A stretch of DNA of 16,688 bases, from positions 1-16,688 of the forward strand of contig JBDLRN010000100.1 in NCBI GenBank assembly GCA_039800005.1, in the 5' to 3' direction. Under the pieces are notes generated by a model, which was not told the DNA's origin, did no database searches, and worked only from the letters and a program-made list of their open reading frames with translations. This DNA comes from Casp-actino8 sp039800005 (GTDB taxonomy: Bacteria > Actinomycetota > Acidimicrobiia > Acidimicrobiales > Ilumatobacteraceae). The position numbers and the translations under genes are program-made. Of this stretch, positions 12,601-16,688 are shown one piece after another. Within the stretch, counting starts at the first letter, position 1. Each line of letters opens with the position of its first letter.

Positions 12601-12639
12601 ATGGTGATGACGGGGCAGGTGTCGGGGATGTCCTGGTGA
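12601..12639 (+). CDS. Possible 12-codon leader peptide coupled to the GntR gene
   Basis: The frame ATG GTG ATG begins exactly at the predicted leaderless start and encodes MVMTGQVSGMSW. Its TGA stop (12637-12639) overlaps the GTG (12636) and ATG (12639) starts of the GntR gene. Translation of this frame could deliver ribosomes to the regulator start, giving coupling. It is too short for recognisable homology, and no attenuator hairpin or amino-acid codon run is visible. It may simply be an untranslated leader. Confidence 0.3.
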   Translation: MVMTGQVSGMSW

Positions 12640-13271
12640 TGCGAGACGCGATGAAGCCGGTGACGCGGGCCGAATGGGCCGACGGGCAATTGCGCGACGA
12701 GATCCTGTCGGGCCGCCTGCGTCCCGGTGACCGCATCCCGACCGAACAACTCGCCGAGTCGTGGGGCGTGTCGGCCACCCCCATCCGCGAATCGCTGCGT
12801 CGTCTGGCCGGCGAAGGACTGGTCGACCTCACCCCGCAACGCGGCGCGCGCGTCGCCGTGGTCGACGCCGCTCTCGCGCACGAGATCTACGCCGTTCGTC
12901 TCCTGCTCGAACCGGTCGCGCTACGGCAGTGTCTCGACGCGGCCGACGGTGACCCCACCTTCGGGTCCGACGTGCAGGCTGCGTTCGCCGCCCTTGCGTC
13001 GGCGGCCGACGCGACCGAACGACTCGACGCGCACCGCGCCTTCCACCTCGTGCTCATGTCGCGTTGCCCCAATCGCACCCTTCTCGACCAGATCGAATCG
13101 TTGATGGATCGCTCGCGACTCTTCCAGATCGCCTCGGCCCCCACCGACGCCCGCGCCGGTCACGCGCACGATCACCGACATCTGCGCGACGCGGCGGTCG
13201 CCGGTGACGTCGAGACCGTGATCGCCGTTCACGTCCACCACCTGACCTCGACGATCGACTCTCTGTTCTGA
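12636..13271 (+). CDS. GntR-family transcriptional regulator, FCD (FadR-like) subfamily
   Basis: A 211-residue regulator. The N-terminal winged helix-turn-helix (about 10-77) has the GntR signature: LRDEILSGRLRPGDRI, LAESWGVSATPIRESLRRLAGEGLV and TPQRGARV. The C-terminal FCD domain (about 80-211) is all-helical and normally binds a metal plus an acidic effector. Expected ligand positions are in AHRAFH (H137), DHRH (H180) and VHVHHL (H202). The usual Asp four residues before the first His appears to be His (H133), although D131 is near. Starts at 12636 (GTG), 12639 (ATG) and 12651 (ATG) are all possible; GGGG at 12624-12627 is the likely ribosome-binding site. It leads the aromatic catabolic operon and probably represses it, and perhaps the divergent PhyH gene, until a pathway intermediate binds. 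Confidence 0.95.
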   Translation: MMRDAMKPVTRAEWADGQLRDEILSGRLRPGDRIPTEQLAESWGVSATPIRESLRRLAGEGLVDLTPQRGARVAVVDAALAHEIYAVRLLLEPVALRQCLDAADGDPTFGSDVQAAFAALASAADATERLDAHRAFHLVLMSRCPNRTLLDQIESLMDRSRLFQIASAPTDARAGHAHDHRHLRDAAVAGDVETVIAVHVHHLTSTIDSLF

Positions 13272-13310
13272 ATCGTCGTCGTGTCCTGAACCAACACCCG
13301 GAGGAAGCAC

Positions 13311-14156
13311 ATGTTCCGACTCGCCTACATCGACGGCCGTTCGGCCTTCCAGTTCACCGACGAGCACGGCCAGGACGAGTTCGTCGACGTGGCCCGTCTG
13401 GCCGGAGACGAAACCTTGAGCGACCCGATGGTCGCGGTGGCTCGTTTCGGTGAACTGCACGACCTCTACGCCCGAGCCGCATCCGCACCGAAGTCGTCGG
13501 GAACCCCCGGAGTTTGCGTGCCGAACCCGTCGAAGGTGTTCGGTATCGGCCTCAACTACATGTCGCACGCCGCCGAATCGAACATGGAACTCCCGCCGGC
13601 TCCGCTCACCTTCACCAAGTTCCCGTCGTGTCTGGCCGGCCCGACCGCCGACATCGAACTCTCGGGTGCGATGGTCGACTGGGAGGTCGAGATCGTGGCG
13701 GTGATCGGCACCGGTGGCCGCCACATCGCCGCCGCCGACGCCTGGAAGCACGTGGCCGGTCTCACGCTCGGTCAGGACGTCTCCGATCGCCAGGTGCAAC
13801 TCACCGGCAAGCCACCGCAGTTCTCGCTCGGCAAGAGCTTCGACGGCTACGGGCCGATCGGTCCGGCGCTGGTCTCGATCGACGCCTTCCCGAATCCCGA
13901 CGACATCGCTCTGTGGTGCGACGTGTCGGGTGAACGCGTGCAGGAATCGCGCACGTCGAACCTCATCTTCTCGATCCCCGTTCTCGTCGAGTATCTGTCG
14001 AGCATCTGCACCCTCGTTCCCGGTGACGTGATCTTCACCGGAACGCCCGATGGTGTCGGCATGGCGCGCGGCAAGTTCCTCGCCGCGGGCGACGTGATCG
14101 ACAGCGGGGCCGACGTGATCGGGACTCTGCGTAACCGCTGCGTCGCCGGACGCTGA
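13311..14156 (+). CDS. Fumarylacetoacetate hydrolase (FAH) family protein
   Basis: A 281-residue FAH-superfamily enzyme: a short N-terminal domain (to about 72) and the catalytic domain. Motifs are VFGIGLNYMSHAAE (77-89, with H86 and E89 as the likely catalytic pair), the metal ligands E125 and E127 in VDWEVEIVAVIG, D156 in LGQDVSDR, and the C-terminal GDVIFTGTPDGVG. Family members hydrolyse C-C bonds in, or isomerise and decarboxylate, acylpyruvate-type ring-fission products. Here it most likely acts after the extradiol dioxygenase encoded next, as in HpcE-like or acylpyruvase steps. A strong GGAGG at 13300-13304 lies six bases before the ATG. It is 39 bases after the GntR gene and 18 bases before the dioxygenase gene, so one operon is likely. 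The precise reaction is not determined. Confidence 0.94.
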   Translation: MFRLAYIDGRSAFQFTDEHGQDEFVDVARLAGDETLSDPMVAVARFGELHDLYARAASAPKSSGTPGVCVPNPSKVFGIGLNYMSHAAESNMELPPAPLTFTKFPSCLAGPTADIELSGAMVDWEVEIVAVIGTGGRHIAAADAWKHVAGLTLGQDVSDRQVQLTGKPPQFSLGKSFDGYGPIGPALVSIDAFPNPDDIALWCDVSGERVQESRTSNLIFSIPVLVEYLSSICTLVPGDVIFTGTPDGVGMARGKFLAAGDVIDSGADVIGTLRNRCVAGR

Positions 14157-14174
14157 TCGAGGCAGGAGCACGCC

Positions 14175-15107
14175 ATGGCCATCCACCGACTCGACTCCAT
14201 CCGCATCGCCGTCGCCGACGCCGAGAAGCAACGTGACTTCTACGGCGCGGTCGGCCTCGCCTCCGACGGCACCGGCTCGCGTTTCTCGTCGCCCGACGGT
14301 GGCGAACAGGTCGTCGTGGAACAGGGCGACTTCCGTCGGTTGCTGAACGTGAACATGTCGGCGGCCGACGAATCCGATCTGTCGGTCATCGCCTCACGAC
14401 TCAACGGTCTCGGCCTCGAGTCGTCGATGCGCGACGGTGTTCTGCACGCGATCGATCCGGGGACACGGGTCGATTTCGCGGTCCGCGTCGATGCCCTTCG
14501 TGGCCGCAACGAGACGCCGGCACCGGCCTACAACGGCCCGGGTCGACTCGAGCGCGTGAATCTCCGCGCGAGCGGTGTGATCCCGAACGCTCGTTCACCG
14601 CGTCGTCTCGGTCACGTCGTGATCGGCACCCCCGACTGGGAAGGCACGGTGCGATTTCTCGTCGAAGGACTCGGTTTCCGCGTGAGCGACTCCTTCCCCG
14701 GCATCATCGCGTTCTTGCGCTGCAGCACCGACCATCACAACGTGGCGGTCGTCGGATCCGAAGTGCCGCACCTGCAGCACTACTCGTGGGAGTGCGACGA
14801 CGTCGACCATGTGGGCCACAACGCCACCGCACTACTGAACGCCGGACTGGCCGAGCCCGGCTGGGGCTTCGGCCGTCACTACGTGGGTTCGAACTTCTTC
14901 TGGTATCTGCTCGAGCCGTCGGGGTCGTTCATCGAGTTCTACTCCGACATGGACGTCATCACCGACGACATCGAATGGGAGACCAAGGGTCGCACTCCGG
15001 TCGGCCCCGAGCACATCGGCAACTCCTGGGGGCCGCGCATGCCACTCGAGTTCGTGATCCCACCTGACCTCGACGCGCTCAAGGCCGGTTGGGCCCGACT
15101 GTCGTGA
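14175..15107 (+). CDS. Type I extradiol dioxygenase (VOC family, BphC-like)
   Basis: A 310-residue two-module vicinal-oxygen-chelate protein. The C-terminal module has the iron ligands H147 (LGHVVIGTPD), H202 (LQHYSWECDDVD) and E254 (GSFIEFYSD). Second-sphere residues also match BphC as I recall it: H187/H188 in TDHHNVAVVG, H235 in GRHYVG and Y244 in FFWYLLEPSG. All catalytic positions being kept argues for an active ring-cleaving dioxygenase acting on a catechol-type substrate with O2, next to the hydroxyl pair (meta cleavage). The N-terminal module (about 1-115) lacks ligands, as is normal. AGGAG at 14164-14168 sets the ATG. Its stop overlaps the GTG of the hydroxylase gene as GTGA, so translation is coupled. 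Substrate class (biphenyl, steroid or simple catechol) is not resolvable by eye. Confidence 0.93.
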   Translation: MAIHRLDSIRIAVADAEKQRDFYGAVGLASDGTGSRFSSPDGGEQVVVEQGDFRRLLNVNMSAADESDLSVIASRLNGLGLESSMRDGVLHAIDPGTRVDFAVRVDALRGRNETPAPAYNGPGRLERVNLRASGVIPNARSPRRLGHVVIGTPDWEGTVRFLVEGLGFRVSDSFPGIIAFLRCSTDHHNVAVVGSEVPHLQHYSWECDDVDHVGHNATALLNAGLAEPGWGFGRHYVGSNFFWYLLEPSGSFIEFYSDMDVITDDIEWETKGRTPVGPEHIGNSWGPRMPLEFVIPPDLDALKAGWARLS

Positions 15108-16558
15108 CCGATCTCGACACGCCCTCCTTGTTCGACGTCGCGATCATCGGGGCCGGCCCGGTCGGGGCGACCTTGGCGGCTCTGCTGGCCAAGCGCGGCG
15201 TCTCGGTCGTCGTGCTCGAGCGCGACGTCGACGTGTACGCCTTGCCACGCGCGGCCCACCTCGACGCCGAGACCGTGCGCAATCTGCGCGAGATCGGCGC
15301 CTGGTCGGATGCGCCGGGTTGGTCGATCGTCAACGAGGGCATGGACTTCGTCAACGGAGACGGCCAGTTGCTGCTGCGCATGACGGCGGTCGATTCTTCC
15401 GACCACACCACCCCGCAGTCGAACCTCTTTCATCAGCCCTCTCTCGATCGTCTGATTCGCGAACGGGCACTTCACCACGGCGCGACACTTCTGCTCGGGC
15501 ACGAAGTGGTGGCCGTGGAGGAGGGTCCCGAATCCGCGCGGTTGGTCGTGCGCGACTCCGACGGCGACGAGACGACCGTCGAGGCATCGTGGGTCGTGGG
15601 CTGTTGTGGCGCGCGATCGTTCCTGCGTCGTCACATGGGCACTTCGCAGGTCGATCTCGAGTTCGACGAGCCGTGGCTCGTGGTCGACGTGATCGTGAAC
15701 GATCCCGATGCGCCGTCGCCCATCCGAACCGTGCAGGTGTGCGACCCTCGACGTCCGAGCACCATCGTGCCGATGCCCGCGCCGCGTCGACGCTTCGAGT
15801 TCATGCTCCTCCCGGGCGAGACCGCCGACGACGTGAACCAGCCGGAGAAGATCGCCGAGTGGATGTCGCCATATCTCGATTCAGCGGCGGTCACCATCGA
15901 ACGATCGGCGGTGTACACCTTCCACGGTCTGATCGCCGAGCAATGGCGACGAGGTCGATTGCTGCTGGCCGGCGACGCCGCGCACCAGATGCCGCCGTTC
16001 CTCGGCCAGGGCATGTGCAGCGGAATCCGCGACGCCGCCAATCTGGCGTGGAAACTGGCTGCGGTGTGTCGCGGTGCCGACGAATCGCTTCTCGACACGT
16101 ATCAACCCGAACGATCACCGCACGTGCAGCGCATCGTCGAGTCGGCGGTCGGGTTCGGGCGCATCATCTGCACTCTCGACGCCGAGGAGGCCGCAGGACG
16201 CGACCAGATGATGATCGCCGCTCGTGAGGCGAACCCGGTCGACATCGGTGGAGCGCCCATGCCGTCGTTGTCGGGTTCGGATCTCGTGACCGAGGGCGCC
16301 GGCCACGTGGTGGGCGACGGTCGTGTCAGCGGTCGGGTTCTCGACGAACTCCTCGACGGACGATGGGCGGTGATCGGAGGCAAGGATTCGCTCACCGACG
16401 ACGATCGTCGGGTGTTGTCTCGACTCGACGCGGTCGTGGTCGAACTGCCTGATCGAGAACCGTCGATCGTCCGCCCCGATCGCATCGTGTTCGGCACCGG
16501 GCGGGCAGCGCTCGACACCCTGGCCGAGGTGACGAATCGCTATTCGTTGGCCGGTTGA
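15104..16558 (+). CDS. FAD-dependent aromatic hydroxylase (MhpA/PheA-like, FAD_binding_3)
   Basis: A 484-residue flavoprotein monooxygenase. The dinucleotide-binding GxGxxG is VAIIGAGPVGATLA (12-25), followed by an ER at the end of the second strand (VVVLERD). The FAD-binding GD motif LLLAGDAAHQMPPFLGQGM is near residues 286-304. The family hydroxylates phenolic rings with NAD(P)H and O2, which would supply the catechol for the extradiol dioxygenase encoded just upstream. The DG motif that normally reads GCDGARS reads GCCGARS here: C168 replaces the conserved Asp. The C-terminal domain after about 350 is the thioredoxin-like tail usual in MhpA-type enzymes, with low conservation. The GTG at 15104 overlapping the dioxygenase stop is preferred; an in-frame start at 15089 would add five residues. 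It ends the operon, 11 bases from the facing alcohol dehydrogenase. Confidence 0.93.
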   Translation: MTDLDTPSLFDVAIIGAGPVGATLAALLAKRGVSVVVLERDVDVYALPRAAHLDAETVRNLREIGAWSDAPGWSIVNEGMDFVNGDGQLLLRMTAVDSSDHTTPQSNLFHQPSLDRLIRERALHHGATLLLGHEVVAVEEGPESARLVVRDSDGDETTVEASWVVGCCGARSFLRRHMGTSQVDLEFDEPWLVVDVIVNDPDAPSPIRTVQVCDPRRPSTIVPMPAPRRRFEFMLLPGETADDVNQPEKIAEWMSPYLDSAAVTIERSAVYTFHGLIAEQWRRGRLLLAGDAAHQMPPFLGQGMCSGIRDAANLAWKLAAVCRGADESLLDTYQPERSPHVQRIVESAVGFGRIICTLDAEEAAGRDQMMIAAREANPVDIGGAPMPSLSGSDLVTEGAGHVVGDGRVSGRVLDELLDGRWAVIGGKDSLTDDDRRVLSRLDAVVVELPDREPSIVRPDRIVFGTGRAALDTLAEVTNRYSLAG

Positions 16559-16569
16559 CCTCGGCGTGC

Positions 16570-16688
16570 TCAGTGCGGCATCACCAGCACCGGCTTGATC
16601 ACCGCACCACTCGCACTCGCCGCCTCGGCCTCGTTGATGCGGTCGAGAGAGAACTCGGTGATGAGTTCGTGATACGGAAACTTGCCCT
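16570..16688 (-). CDS. Zinc-dependent alcohol dehydrogenase, C-terminal end (partial)
   Basis: The last 38 codons and stop of a gene that enters from the right edge. The peptide runs GKFPYHELITEFSLD, then RINEAEAAS and ends VIKPVLVMPH. This matches the C-terminus of medium-chain zinc alcohol dehydrogenases of the class III / aryl-alcohol type, where the segment ends with a hydrophobic strand of the catalytic domain. The zinc ligands and Rossmann fold lie outside the window. An aryl-alcohol or aldehyde step next to an aromatic operon would fit, but it is on the opposite strand and may be unrelated. Confidence 0.8.
   Translation of the reverse strand, partial: GKFPYHELITEFSLDRINEAEAASASGAVIKPVLVMPH

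Noticed and set aside
12921..14231. A 436-codon minus-strand frame opposite the GntR and FAH genes
   Set aside because: Same compositional shadow: no recognisable domain, and both plus-strand genes have complete family motifs and ribosome-binding sites.
1..16688. Mobile element, prophage, CRISPR or defence system
   Set aside because: I saw no transposase, integrase, terminal inverted repeats, target-site duplications, spaced direct repeats or defence-type domains, and base composition looks even across the window.

Overview
The window is GC-rich DNA (strong G/C bias at third codon positions, many GAC/GTC/CGC codons) with short intergenic gaps, typical of a high-GC actinobacterium. The best lineage clue is an actinobacterial-type heliorhodopsin. 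Together with the many acyl-CoA, P450 and phytanoyl-CoA dioxygenase type genes, it suggests an aquatic Acidimicrobiia-like organism. That placement is inferred from gene content; no rRNA or other marker gene is present. I see no tRNA, rRNA, CRISPR array, insertion sequence or phage gene, and no gene-free stretch longer than about 130 bases.

Layout. (1) 1-1193 (-): an SdsA/BDS1-type alkyl sulfatase running off the left edge. It is divergent from (2) 1273-2043 (+): a heliorhodopsin, the most notable gene here. (3) 3634-2059 (-): a probable three-gene run of rhodanese-domain lipoprotein, pirin-family bicupin and SnoaL/NTF2-like protein, headed by a CsoR/CstR-like inverted repeat. (4) 3718-8142 (+): an alpha/beta-hydrolase lipoprotein, then an acyl-CoA synthetase and a cytochrome P450 that are probably co-transcribed. 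(5) 8570-8136 (-): a small cupin, divergent from (6) 8629-11595 (+): acyl-CoA dehydrogenase, MOSC-domain protein and metallo-beta-lactamase-fold hydrolase. (7) 12508-11618 (-): a phytanoyl-CoA dioxygenase family protein, divergent from (8) 12636-16558 (+): FCD-type GntR regulator, FAH-family hydrolase, type I extradiol dioxygenase and FAD-dependent aromatic hydroxylase. (9) 16688-16570 (-): the C-terminal end of a zinc alcohol dehydrogenase.

How the genes fit together. Most products suit aerobic breakdown of organic compounds: sulfate-ester cleavage, ester hydrolysis at the cell surface, CoA activation, P450 hydroxylation, acyl-CoA dehydrogenation, and an aromatic ring-hydroxylation and meta-cleavage operon under a GntR repressor. 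The rhodanese/pirin group looks like a sulfur, copper or redox stress unit. The heliorhodopsin stands alone, with its own ribosome-binding site and a stem-loop after it; no retinal-synthesis gene is nearby.

A regulatory theme runs through the window. Many genes at the head of a transcription unit lack a Shine-Dalgarno sequence and instead have a TAnnnT-like -10 box ending 6-8 bases before the start codon, which suggests leaderless transcripts. Several downstream genes in the same units carry good Shine-Dalgarno sequences or overlap the preceding stop codon. One leaderless start, at 12601, opens a 12-codon leader ORF whose stop overlaps the start of the GntR gene.
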